DNA from: Candidatus Omnitrophota bacterium
GTDB lineage: Bacteria; Omnitrophota; Gorgyraeia; Aquiviventales; Aquiviventaceae
Direction of reading: 5' to 3'
NCBI GenBank assembly: GCA_020057015.1
Contig: JAGVGS010000182.1
Coordinates: forward strand, 1-14,054
Length of the DNA stretch: 14,054 nucleotides
Shown: piece by piece, positions 1 through 5,933 of the stretch
Numbering within the stretch: the stretch's first letter is position 1
How the letters are laid out: every line of letters begins with the position of its first letter
Translations under genes and position numbers: made by a program
The notes under the pieces: model-generated
Databases searched by the model: none
Seen by the model: only the letters and a program-made list of their open reading frames with translations
What the model was told of the DNA's origin: nothing

Positions 1-168
1 AAGGATGAAGCGGTCCTCGCTCTCACGAACATCGGCGATGCCAAGGACGAGGCGCTCCTCGCCCAGACCGCGGCCAAGGATGCCAAGGATGAAGCGGTCT
101 TGGCCTTTACCGCGGCCCGCGATGCCCAGAATGCAGCAGAACTGGCCAAACAGGCAATGGCTGAAATC
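1..168 (+). repeat. 42-nt tandem repeats encoding 14-residue units
   Basis: Units lie at 1-42, 43-84, 85-126 and a degenerate one at 127-168. The first three share the coded pattern K-D-E-A-(V/L)-L-A at their start and end in D-A. They are similar at nucleotide level (AAGGA(T/C)GA(A/G)GCG begins each), so they arose by recent in-frame duplication. The array begins before the window, so the copy number is unknown. Confidence 0.85.
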
Positions 169-675
169 AAGCCGGCGACTCTACAGTTGGACACGCTCAT
201 GGCTCAAGTCGCCGAATTGAAAGAAGCCGTCGAGTCGGCGCAGGGCAGCAGCGCGGCCGTGGGCCTGTCGCAAAGCGCCTTTAACGCCGCGAGCGAAGCG
301 GTCACGCTTATCAAGCAACTGCAGGCAGACCTGAAGGCCAACGGAGCCGGCTCGGCCAGCGGACAGGTGCTGCTGGGCCAGTTGGGCGACAAGCTGACGA
401 GTGTCTCCCAATCGGTGACGGTCATCCCCGGCACGTTTACCGCCGATGAGATCAGCGAGCAGCTCAAGGCCCTGGCTGAGAAGGCTCAAGGGGTCGCGAC
501 CGACAAGGGCTACAAGTTCGACTCGCTGTACGAGATCTCAGAGACCCAGGCTACTGATGTCAAGACCATGCGCAACCAGGTCGAAGAGATGAAGCAACTG
601 CTCGACATCCAGCGCACGATCCTGGAAAAGAACATGAACCAGCCGGTGATGAAGACCTGGTTTGAAGCGAACTAA
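1..675 (+). CDS. Coiled-coil repeat protein, C-terminal part (5' truncated by window)
   Basis: The reading frame is open from the first base and stops at TAA 673-675, so the start lies upstream; internal ATGs such as the one at 100 are unlikely to be the true start because the same frame and repeat continue before them. The first 168 nt are four 14-residue repeats (units such as KDEAVLALTNIGDA and KDEALLAQTAAKDA, the fourth degenerate), i.e. two heptads per unit, which fits a long alpha-helical coiled coil. The rest is alanine-, glutamine- and lysine-rich and largely helical, with a final charged helix ending in a tryptophan-containing tail. I see no cysteine, catalytic motif or membrane segment. 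I do not recognise the family. It could be a filament, scaffold or surface protein, possibly linked to the envelope operon downstream that the Fic gene now separates it from. The function is unknown. Confidence 0.8.
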   Translation, partial: KDEAVLALTNIGDAKDEALLAQTAAKDAKDEAVLAFTAARDAQNAAELAKQAMAEIKPATLQLDTLMAQVAELKEAVESAQGSSAAVGLSQSAFNAASEAVTLIKQLQADLKANGAGSASGQVLLGQLGDKLTSVSQSVTVIPGTFTADEISEQLKALAEKAQGVATDKGYKFDSLYEISETQATDVKTMRNQVEEMKQLLDIQRTILEKNMNQPVMKTWFEAN

Positions 676-680
676 TCGCA

Positions 681-729
681 CACCAAGAAGTGCCAGGCGC
701 TTTTGCACCAAAAAGTGCCTGGCACTTTC
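681..729 (+). repeat. Two tandem copies of a 24-nt dyad-symmetric repeat (REP-like)
   Basis: Copies at 681-704 and 706-729 both begin CACCAA and match at 20 of 24 positions. Each contains a 7-1-7 palindrome: AAGTGCC-A-GGCGCTT (688-702, one G-T pair) and AAGTGCC-T-GGCACTT (713-727, perfect). The two copies also pair with each other (688-704 with 711-727) to form a 17-bp hairpin with a 6-nt loop. This could terminate transcription of the coiled-coil gene, although no good U-tract follows. The structure is typical of REP/RAYT-type intergenic repeats; no RAYT transposase is in the window. Confidence 0.75.
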
Positions 730-763
730 TGCATCAGCCTGCCGGTAGTGTCTAAATACAATA

Positions 764-811
764 ATACAGTTGTATTCTATTATTAGTACAGTTATACTCT
801 GTATATATAAT
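764..811 (+). promoter_or_regulatory. Promoter and twin operator-like dyads of the Fic gene
   Basis: This is an AT-rich stretch unlike the flanks. A -10 candidate TATACT (793-798) lies 17 nt after a weak -35 TTGTAT (770-775); a perfect TATAAT is also present at 806-811. ATACAGTTGTAT (764-775) and GTACAGTTATAC (786-797) are two copies of the same imperfect dyad, RTACAGTTRTAY, 22 bp apart, which is about two helical turns. One covers the -35 and the other the -10. This geometry suggests a dimeric repressor, possibly the winged-helix domain of the Fic protein itself. Regulation is inferred. Confidence 0.5.
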
Positions 812-833
812 AGAAGGAAAGGAGCTAACAATC

Positions 834-1964
834 ATGTTATTCAAGACACAAGAACTTGAGAGAAAAGAAATTGAAGTCATTGCACTTATAGATGAATTAA
901 AGAGCAAGCTCAGCTATGCGCTAAGGCAACCAACCCGCTGGCTTGGAATCCTCAGAAGGAGCACGTTTGCTAAAGCCTTGCGAGGCTCCAACAGCATTGA
1001 GGGTTACATTGTATCCCCCGATGATGCGTTAGCAGCAGCGCAGAAGGAAGAGCCGCTGGATGAAAAGACCGAGGCTTGGCTTGCTGTGAATTGCTACCGC
1101 GAAGCCATGACGTATGTGCTGCAGCTGGCGGGTGACCCATATTTCCGCTATTCAACGGACCTCCTAAAAAGCCTCCACTACATGATGCTTCAATATAATC
1201 TCTCAAAGGGTCCGGGTCAGTGGAGGCCTGGCTATATCGCTGTGCGAGACGAAGAGAAAAACGAAGTGATGTACGAAGGTCCTGACGCCGATCACGTACC
1301 CACTCTCATGGATGAACTCATCGAATCGCTAAATACTGATGACGGCAAAGTACATGCGATGGTGCGTGGTGCTATGGGACACCTGAATCTTGTGATGATT
1401 CATCCGTTTAGAGACGGAAATGGCCGGATGGCTCGTTGTCTCCAAACACTAATCCTCACCAAGACAACGGGAACGCTAGCACCGGAGTTTTGCAGTATTG
1501 AAGAATACCTTGGACATAATACGCGAGAATACTATGACGTGCTCCAAGGCACTAGTGGCAAGGCCTGGAACCCGAAGGGCGACACTCGTCGATGGATTCA
1601 GTTTTGCTTAACCGCGCATTATCGCCAAGCCATGACGCTTCTCAAGCGCACGAAGGAAATGCAACGTCTGTGGGAAATGCTTGAATCCGAGGTAAAAAAG
1701 AAAGGCCTTCACGAACGAACGATGATGGCGCTCATGGACGCAGCGATTGGGTATAAGGTTCGCAACCCAACGTATCGTTCTGCTGCGGAGATTTCCGACC
1801 AAGTCGCTAGTCGCGATTTAAAGGAACTGGTTACGCACGGCTTGCTACTGCCAACGGGAGTAAAGCGGGGAAGGTTTTATACGGCTTCGGAACTCATCAA
1901 ACACATCCGCGAGTCCACTCGTGAACCAAGGGGTATTGCAGACCCGTTTGGCCTATCTTCCTAA
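834..1964 (+). CDS. Fic family protein AMP-transferase with C-terminal winged helix
   Basis: A 376-residue Fic protein. The catalytic motif HPFRDGNGRMAR is complete at residues 190-201, with catalytic His190, the Asp194 metal ligand and both arginines. Residues 52-57 read SNSIEG, matching the class II self-inhibitory motif [S/T]xxxE[G/N], so activity should be held back by Glu56. Fic proteins transfer AMP (rarely other groups) from a nucleotide to hydroxyl side chains of target proteins; the target here is unknown. The C-terminal third (about 280-370) looks like a winged helix-turn-helix, as in stand-alone Fic proteins thought to autoregulate. The start ATG has a strong AAAGGAG (818-824) nine bases upstream. 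The gene is more AT-rich than its neighbours, with different codon choice, and has its own promoter and no separate antitoxin, which suggests lateral acquisition. Confidence 0.93.
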   Translation: MLFKTQELERKEIEVIALIDELKSKLSYALRQPTRWLGILRRSTFAKALRGSNSIEGYIVSPDDALAAAQKEEPLDEKTEAWLAVNCYREAMTYVLQLAGDPYFRYSTDLLKSLHYMMLQYNLSKGPGQWRPGYIAVRDEEKNEVMYEGPDADHVPTLMDELIESLNTDDGKVHAMVRGAMGHLNLVMIHPFRDGNGRMARCLQTLILTKTTGTLAPEFCSIEEYLGHNTREYYDVLQGTSGKAWNPKGDTRRWIQFCLTAHYRQAMTLLKRTKEMQRLWEMLESEVKKKGLHERTMMALMDAAIGYKVRNPTYRSAAEISDQVASRDLKELVTHGLLLPTGVKRGRFYTASELIKHIRESTREPRGIADPFGLSS

Positions 1965-1972
1965 AGGTCAGC

Positions 1973-2137
1973 ATGACCAAGACGATGAGCGGCAAGGTCC
2001 CCGGCCTGGTCATGATGACTCCCGGGGATTTTCTCCATGAATGGGTCCGGCAAGGCGGAGCAGCCTCCAGCGGAGACATGACCAGCCGGGCCTGGATTTT
2101 TGCCTCGGGGCGAGCCTATAATACGAAGATCCCATGA
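1973..2137 (+). CDS. Candidate 54-residue small ORF overlapping the next gene by ATGA
   Basis: ATG 1973 is preceded by AAGG (1964-1967) at a good Shine-Dalgarno distance. The frame runs to TGA 2135-2137, whose bases overlap the ATG (2134) of the following gene in the ATGA arrangement typical of translational coupling. Third codon positions look GC-rich, as in the neighbouring genes. The product begins MTKTMSGKVPGLVMMTPGDF and has no signal peptide or membrane helix. Against it: open frames this short are not rare in GC-rich DNA, I recognise no family, and a consensus -10 (TATAAT) lies inside it. It should be treated as possible only. Confidence 0.3.
   Translation: MTKTMSGKVPGLVMMTPGDFLHEWVRQGGAASSGDMTSRAWIFASGRAYNTKIP
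2093..2122 (+). promoter_or_regulatory. Candidate promoter of the envelope operon
   Basis: A perfect TATAAT lies at 2117-2122, with only a weak -35 (TGGATT, 2093-2098, 18-nt spacer). Initiation about 6-7 nt downstream would leave roughly 5 nt before ATG 2134, and no Shine-Dalgarno sequence is visible, so the first gene would be translated from a nearly leaderless mRNA. The alternative is that TATAAT is a chance coding sequence within the small ORF 1973-2137. Confidence 0.45.
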
Positions 2138-2973
2138 AGCTGCGCGCGATTGCCTCGCTCGTGTCCTGCCTAGCGCTCTGCGCGTCTCTAGCCACCGCCG
2201 CCGCGGCCGAGATGGTCATGAAGATCCTCATCGTCAATCCCTCGCAGACCGAGACCAAAGAGTTCGACATCCGCAACCCGCTGCCGCCGGAGGTCAAACC
2301 CAGCCACGTGATCAACGCCGATGGCTTGCGCGTGGAATACGACTCCCAGGTCGGCACCTATCTGTTGCTGGGCACGGTGACGCTCAAACCCAAAGAGGCG
2401 ATCACCAAGCGCATCGTGCTGGAAGACGTGTGGGTGATCGGCGCGGAGCGCCTCTCAGCGCTGCGCCGCGAAGTGCGCAGCATTCTCGAGAAGCTGGAGC
2501 GCACCCCCTATGCCGAGCAGGGCCGGCTGATGGCCGATGCCATCGAGCGGCGCCTGGGGGCTGTCGAGGAAAGCCAGAGCGAGCCTTTCGTGAACCCGGC
2601 CCAGCACATCACGCGCTACCGGGAGGATGCCAAACAGCTCGAGCGGGTGGAAGCGGATTTTGTCTCGTTGCGCCAGCTCATGGTGATGGCGGCTCTCAAG
2701 CCGGATCGCACGCCTGAGGCGGCCGGTGTTGCCGACACGGGGGCCGGCCCCGTGGGCGAACAAGGCGGCGGGCTCTCAGCGCGCTCCACCTGGCAACTCA
2801 TTCTCGGCATTCTGGGGATGCTGGCGTTTGTGAGTATTTCGTTTTTCCTGATCGCCCGGCGGCAGCTGAAAGTGCAGTTGGCCAAGCAAGCCGTGCAGAC
2901 GGCGACCGCGACAGAGCAGCCTTCCACGATCCTGGGCCACGCCGCCACCCCACCTCCGCCGCCGGCCCCGTAA
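2134..2973 (+). CDS. Exported coiled-coil protein with C-terminal membrane anchor
   Basis: A 279-residue protein with a clear signal peptide at residues 1-25 (MKLRA..., hydrophobic core, Ala-rich cleavage region before EM). A compact beta-rich domain follows (about 27-105; VNPSQTETKEFDI ... VEYDSQVGTYLLLG ... LEDVWVI), then a charged helical coiled-coil segment (about 106-195), a Gly/Ala linker, one transmembrane helix (about 220-243) and a basic then proline-rich tail (PPPPPAP). The expected topology is periplasmic body and short cytoplasmic tail. I do not recognise a named family. As first gene of a tight operon with a c-subunit-like hairpin and PilM/N/O-like proteins, it is likely a periplasmic component of that assembly. 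The start is fixed by the signal peptide; the ribosome-binding context is poor (see the promoter and small ORF entries). Confidence 0.85.
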   Translation: MKLRAIASLVSCLALCASLATAAAAEMVMKILIVNPSQTETKEFDIRNPLPPEVKPSHVINADGLRVEYDSQVGTYLLLGTVTLKPKEAITKRIVLEDVWVIGAERLSALRREVRSILEKLERTPYAEQGRLMADAIERRLGAVEESQSEPFVNPAQHITRYREDAKQLERVEADFVSLRQLMVMAALKPDRTPEAAGVADTGAGPVGEQGGGLSARSTWQLILGILGMLAFVSISFFLIARRQLKVQLAKQAVQTATATEQPSTILGHAATPPPPPAP

Positions 2974-2976
2974 CGC

Positions 2977-3192
2977 ATGGTCCGCTGGAATCTCGCCCTG
3001 GTGCTCATCCTGGCGACCCTGGGGCCCTCGCTGGCCATTGCCTTCATCGGGGCTGCGTCTATTAAGGCGCTCGCGCGCAACCCGGCCGCAGCACCTCGCA
3101 TACAGCTGGCCATGCTGGCGGCGTTTATGTTTACCGCGGCCATCGCGGTCATTGCGCTGCTCATCTTCCATCTGAATGCCCAAAAGTCCTAA
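2977..3192 (+). CDS. ATP synthase subunit c-like helical hairpin lacking the ion-binding carboxylate
   Basis: A 71-residue protein of two hydrophobic helices joined by the polar loop ARNPAAAP (33-40). It aligns without gaps to F-type ATP synthase c subunits: GPSLAIAFIGAASIKALARNP (16-36) fits the GPGxGxG...EGxARQP pattern, and the second helix follows at the same spacing. Two hallmark features are lost. The glycine-rich packing motif of helix 1 is mostly replaced by larger residues, and the position of E. coli Asp61, counted from the loop Arg-Asn-Pro, is Ala54. No Asp or Glu occurs anywhere in the protein, so it cannot carry protons or Na+ in the usual way. It lies 3 nt after the exported coiled-coil gene and overlaps the PilM/N-like gene by 17 nt, with no other ATP synthase gene nearby. 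A structural membrane ring or hairpin of the envelope complex is the likely role. A chance resemblance of a small double-TM protein cannot be fully excluded. Confidence 0.75.
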   Translation: MVRWNLALVLILATLGPSLAIAFIGAASIKALARNPAAAPRIQLAMLAAFMFTAAIAVIALLIFHLNAQKS

Positions 3193-4615
3193 TCCCAAGG
3201 GCGCGGCACCTCGCGCGGTGCTGTATGTCTCGCCGCGCACTGCCAAACTGATGATTGTGCAGCCGGCCCCTTTTGCCGTGCAGCGGGTCAACGCCGGTAC
3301 GGTGCCGGGTGAAACCGACGATCCGGTCGCTGCGCTGCGAGCCCTCCTGGAAGTGCAGCCACTGCCGGTGCGCGAAGTCGGGCTCTTGTTCGGCCGGGAG
3401 ATGTTCAGCCTGCGCACGCTCGAGCTGCCTTCGCGCGAGCCCAAAGAAATCGCCTCGATGCTCGAGCTGCAGCTGGGTAAGCTCACCCCCTATCCGCGCT
3501 CTGAGATTGTCTCGTCCTGGAGCGTGATCGGCAGTTTCCGCGACGGCTATACGACGCTGCTGCTGGCGGTGGCGCGCAAGGCGCTGCTCGAGAGCGTGCT
3601 GCAGTTTTTGAAGGGCAAGGGCATCGCCCCGCTCTGGGCCGGGGTCAGCAGCGAAGGGCTGGAGGCCTGGGCGGCTTCGCGCCTCAAGGTGCCGCTGACC
3701 GAGGGGCAGCTGCTGGCCATCATCGATGTGGATTTTTTCTCCACCGACTGCGCGATCATCTCGCCGGAAGGACGTCTGCTCTTCACGCAGAGCATCAGCA
3801 TCGGCCATGATCAGCTGCAGGGCTCAGAGCCGGCCCTGCTGCGCCTCATGGCCGAGCTCATCCGCCTACCGCGCATCTTGGTGCATGAGGGGGTGAAGGG
3901 TACTATCAGCCGCGGGGTGGTCACCGGGGTGGTGGTCGATGGCGAGCGCATTGTCGAGCAGCTGGCGAACCAATGGGGGGCCGAGCTGCAAGTGGTCGAC
4001 CCGCTGGAGGCCGCGCCGGTGGAAGTGCGCGAGCGGGCCAAGCTCACACGCACCTCGTACACGGCGTTGGTGGGCTTGCTGGCTGCGAATCGAGCACCGC
4101 GCATCGATCTGATGCCGGCAGAGGCCCGCGTCAGCCAAGCGCTGCAAGTGCGCTCGCGCCATCTGGCCCGACTGGCCACGACGGTGGCCACGATTTTCGG
4201 GTTGGCCGCGCTGCTCTTTGTGGAGCGGCTGCTCCTCTTGGGCCACTACCGCGGGCAACTGGAGCAGCGCCTGACCGCCTTGGGCGATGCGCCTCAGCAG
4301 GTGCTCAAAGAGCAGGCCACCATGACCGAGATCCGCGACTGGCTGCGGCCCTCGCGCAGCCCGCTGGAGATCTTCCGCGGGATCGCCGCGGCGGCCAGTC
4401 CTGACGTGTCGCTCACACAGGTGAACTTGACGGCCGGCAAGCCGGTGGTGATCCGCGGGCGCACGAACACGATGGCCACGGCGTTTACGTTTTCCGAGCG
4501 GTTGAAAAAAGAGGCGGCGTTTGCCAGCATCGAGGTGCGTCCGGTGCTACGCCAGCGCGGGGCGAGTGTGCTCGGGGTCGAGTTTGAGATGGTCTGCGAG
4601 CTGAGCGCTTCGTGA
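3176..4615 (+). CDS. PilM-PilN-like fusion (type IV pilus / type II secretion inner-membrane platform)
   Basis: A 479-residue protein. Residues about 12-305 resemble the actin-like PilM/GspL cytoplasmic fold: alternating strands and helices, with IIDVDFFSTDCAIISPEG as the second-subdomain entry. RAPRIDLMPAE near 305-315 matches the 'INLLP' type linker that begins PilN in normal PilM-PilN gene pairs. A transmembrane helix (about 330-355) and a periplasmic coiled-coil plus ferredoxin-like PilN region (about 356-479) follow. It therefore looks like PilM and PilN in one chain, as in GspL-type proteins. In pili and type II secretion these proteins link the cytoplasmic motor to the periplasmic alignment complex. 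The start ATG overlaps the preceding gene by 17 nt and has no obvious Shine-Dalgarno sequence, so translation probably depends on coupling. No pilin, motor ATPase or secretin gene is visible in the window. Confidence 0.8.
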   Translation: MPKSPNPKGAAPRAVLYVSPRTAKLMIVQPAPFAVQRVNAGTVPGETDDPVAALRALLEVQPLPVREVGLLFGREMFSLRTLELPSREPKEIASMLELQLGKLTPYPRSEIVSSWSVIGSFRDGYTTLLLAVARKALLESVLQFLKGKGIAPLWAGVSSEGLEAWAASRLKVPLTEGQLLAIIDVDFFSTDCAIISPEGRLLFTQSISIGHDQLQGSEPALLRLMAELIRLPRILVHEGVKGTISRGVVTGVVVDGERIVEQLANQWGAELQVVDPLEAAPVEVRERAKLTRTSYTALVGLLAANRAPRIDLMPAEARVSQALQVRSRHLARLATTVATIFGLAALLFVERLLLLGHYRGQLEQRLTALGDAPQQVLKEQATMTEIRDWLRPSRSPLEIFRGIAAAASPDVSLTQVNLTAGKPVVIRGRTNTMATAFTFSERLKKEAAFASIEVRPVLRQRGASVLGVEFEMVCELSAS

Positions 4616-5184
4616 TGGCCGCCCCGGCGCTGAGCAGCCTCTGGCAGAGGCTGCCCACATCGCAACAGCTGCTGGTGAGGGTGGGCGGCAGCGCGCTGGT
4701 CCTCTGGGGCCTCACGGTGCTGACGCTGCGCCCGCTGCAGCAGCGGCTGCGGGTGCTGAAACAAGAGGTGGGTGCCGCCGAGGCGCGATTACTGGCGGCC
4801 GTGGCAGCCAATGAGCAAGCCGAGCGGGTGCACAAGGCGTTTACCCAGTATCGTGCCTATGTGAAGCGCCCAGAGAGCGCTGAAGTCGAACTAGCCGGCT
4901 TTATGACGGAAGTCGAGCAGGCCGCGAAAGAGGCGGGCATCGCCGAGCCCTATCTCAAGCCGCTGAAAGGCCCGGAGACCGCGGCCAACGTGCTCAGCGC
5001 CACGATCGAGGCCGAATCCAGCCCCGCACAATTGATGGCGTTTCTGGATAAGATTCAGCGCTCGGCACGGCTGTTGCGGGTCAAGGAGCTCACCGCGCGG
5101 GTGACCGAGGCGCGCAGCCTGCGCAGTTCACTGGTCCTCGACAAACTCCTGCTGCAGGTGCCCGACCCCTCCGGGGCTAAGTAA
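4615..5184 (+). CDS. PilO/GspM-like inner-membrane protein
   Basis: A 189-residue protein. A short cytoplasmic N-terminus is followed by one transmembrane helix (about 19-38), a coiled coil (about 40-90) and a periplasmic alpha/beta domain (about 95-185, with the segment LSATIEAESSPAQLMAFLDKI) of PilO/GspM ferredoxin-like type. The ATG overlaps the TGA of the PilM-PilN gene by one base (TGATG), indicating translational coupling. A GTG three bases earlier (4612) is an alternative start. Together with the preceding gene it forms a PilMNO-like alignment subcomplex. The sequence is divergent and the assignment rests mainly on architecture and gene order. Confidence 0.72.
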   Translation: MAAPALSSLWQRLPTSQQLLVRVGGSALVLWGLTVLTLRPLQQRLRVLKQEVGAAEARLLAAVAANEQAERVHKAFTQYRAYVKRPESAEVELAGFMTEVEQAAKEAGIAEPYLKPLKGPETAANVLSATIEAESSPAQLMAFLDKIQRSARLLRVKELTARVTEARSLRSSLVLDKLLLQVPDPSGAK

Positions 5185-5735
5185 TGGCCGTGCCCTATGA
5201 ATTTGACGCCGAGCGCTTTAGCCGGTGGATGGCCTATGTGCTGCGGCACAACCCAGGCCGCTATGGGTTGCAGCACGACCGGCACGGCTTCGTGAGCCTC
5301 GAGCTCTTCGAACAGATTGCGCGCCGACGCTACCCGCAGGTGGAGCCCGGCACGCTGCGCGAGCTGATCGCCGGGGCCGGGCAACGCTTTGAGCTGGCGG
5401 AACACCGCCTGCGCGCCCGCTACGGCCATTCCATTCCGGTGGACCCAGCCGGCGCGCCGATGGAGCCGCCGCCACAACTCTACTACGGTCTCGATGGCGG
5501 GCAGGTGGAGGGCATGCTGCGCGAGGGGCTGCATCCGATAGAGCGTTGCCTGCTGCACCTCAGCACCACGCCCGAAGAGGCGCGTGCGGTCGCCTCGCGC
5601 AAGTCCCCGCAGCCGGCCCTGTTATGCGTTGATGCGCAGGCTGCCCATCGCGCCGGGGTGCTCTTTTATCAAGAGGGTCCGCTCTATTTGACGCTCGCCA
5701 TTCCCGCCTCGTTTCTACGCATCGAACCGGCCTGA
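5184..5735 (+). CDS. kptA: RNA 2'-phosphotransferase (Tpt1/KptA family)
   Basis: A 183-residue protein, the usual size for KptA. The enzyme moves the 2'-phosphate of a ligated RNA junction to NAD+, giving ADP-ribose 1'',2''-cyclic phosphate and nicotinamide. The N-terminal signature RWMAYVLRHNP carries the Arg21-His22 pair, followed by GLQHDRHGFVSL. RLRARYGHSIPV (75-86) matches the conserved R-A-x-x-G-H-S segment, LYYGLD and HLSTTPEEARAVASR match the NAD+-binding half, and LLCVDA...AGVLFYQ the C-terminal core. The usual G-x-R-H-G reads ASRKS, keeping the arginine but not the His-Gly. The ATG overlaps the stop of the PilO-like gene by one base (TAATG), so it is translated with the envelope operon. 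The connection to that operon's function is unclear; bacterial KptA roles are poorly known. Confidence 0.92.
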   Translation: MAVPYEFDAERFSRWMAYVLRHNPGRYGLQHDRHGFVSLELFEQIARRRYPQVEPGTLRELIAGAGQRFELAEHRLRARYGHSIPVDPAGAPMEPPPQLYYGLDGGQVEGMLREGLHPIERCLLHLSTTPEEARAVASRKSPQPALLCVDAQAAHRAGVLFYQEGPLYLTLAIPASFLRIEPA

Positions 5736-5850
5736 CCATCACGTACGACGTCATCGTGGCCGGCGGGGGCATCATCGGCGCGGCGCGGTGGCCGGCGTGG
5801 TGACGGATCTCGGCCGCTCCAGCGTCGATCTCTCCCCCTTTTCTCCTTAG
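5732..5850 (+). pseudogene. Deletion remnant of an FAD-dependent (DAO-type) oxidoreductase
   Basis: Starting at the kptA stop, the frame from 5732 reads TITYDVIVAGGGIIGAA, the Rossmann FAD-binding N-terminus (GxGxxG) of D-amino-acid-oxidase-type flavoproteins, and then meets TGA at 5801. From 5785 a different frame reads AVAGVVTDLGRSSVDLSPFSP followed by TAG (5848-5850), which looks like the C-terminal tail of the same family (consensus ending 'DLSPFxPxRF'). About 40 codons remain of an expected 350-400. The junction lies in a GCG/CGG-rich run at about 5777-5790, suiting a microhomology deletion. No start codon is present: CTGACC sits where an ATGA overlap with kptA would be expected. It was probably once the next operon gene. 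An assembly error is the main alternative. Confidence 0.6.
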
Positions 5851-5891
5851 GATCCCTTAATCTTGCTTAAAGTGACGTAAGATTCTGCCTC

Positions 5892-5921
5892 TTGATGTCG
5901 CGGCCTCCTGTCAGGTTTACT
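5892..5921 (+). promoter_or_regulatory. Possible promoter upstream of the riboswitch
   Basis: TTGATG (5892-5897) and TTTACT (5916-5921) are 18 nt apart, which would start transcription just before the aptamer P1 stem (5934). Both boxes are weak. Just upstream, AATCTT (5859-5864) and AAGATT (5879-5884) form an inverted repeat, and the palindrome ACTTAAGT (5919-5926) overlaps the -10; either may be a protein-binding site. Apart from these the 5851-5933 stretch shows nothing recognisable. Confidence 0.3.
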
Positions 5922-5933
5922 TAAGTTAATAGT

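Noticed and set aside
688..727. CRISPR-like repeat pair
   Set aside because: There are only two copies with no spacer-length unique sequence and strong internal palindromes; a REP-like element fits better.
2100..2717. 205-codon + strand frame overlapping the exported coiled-coil gene
   Set aside because: It is an Arg/Gly/Pro/His-rich out-of-frame translation of a gene with a clear signal peptide and TM helix.
2977..3192. Genuine AtpE (working ATP synthase c subunit)
   Set aside because: The ion-binding carboxylate and most of the glycine motif are missing, and no other ATP synthase gene is adjacent.
2776..3486. 236-codon minus-strand frame
   Set aside because: It is serine/arginine/glycine-rich and antisense to the coupled operon genes, with no supporting motif.
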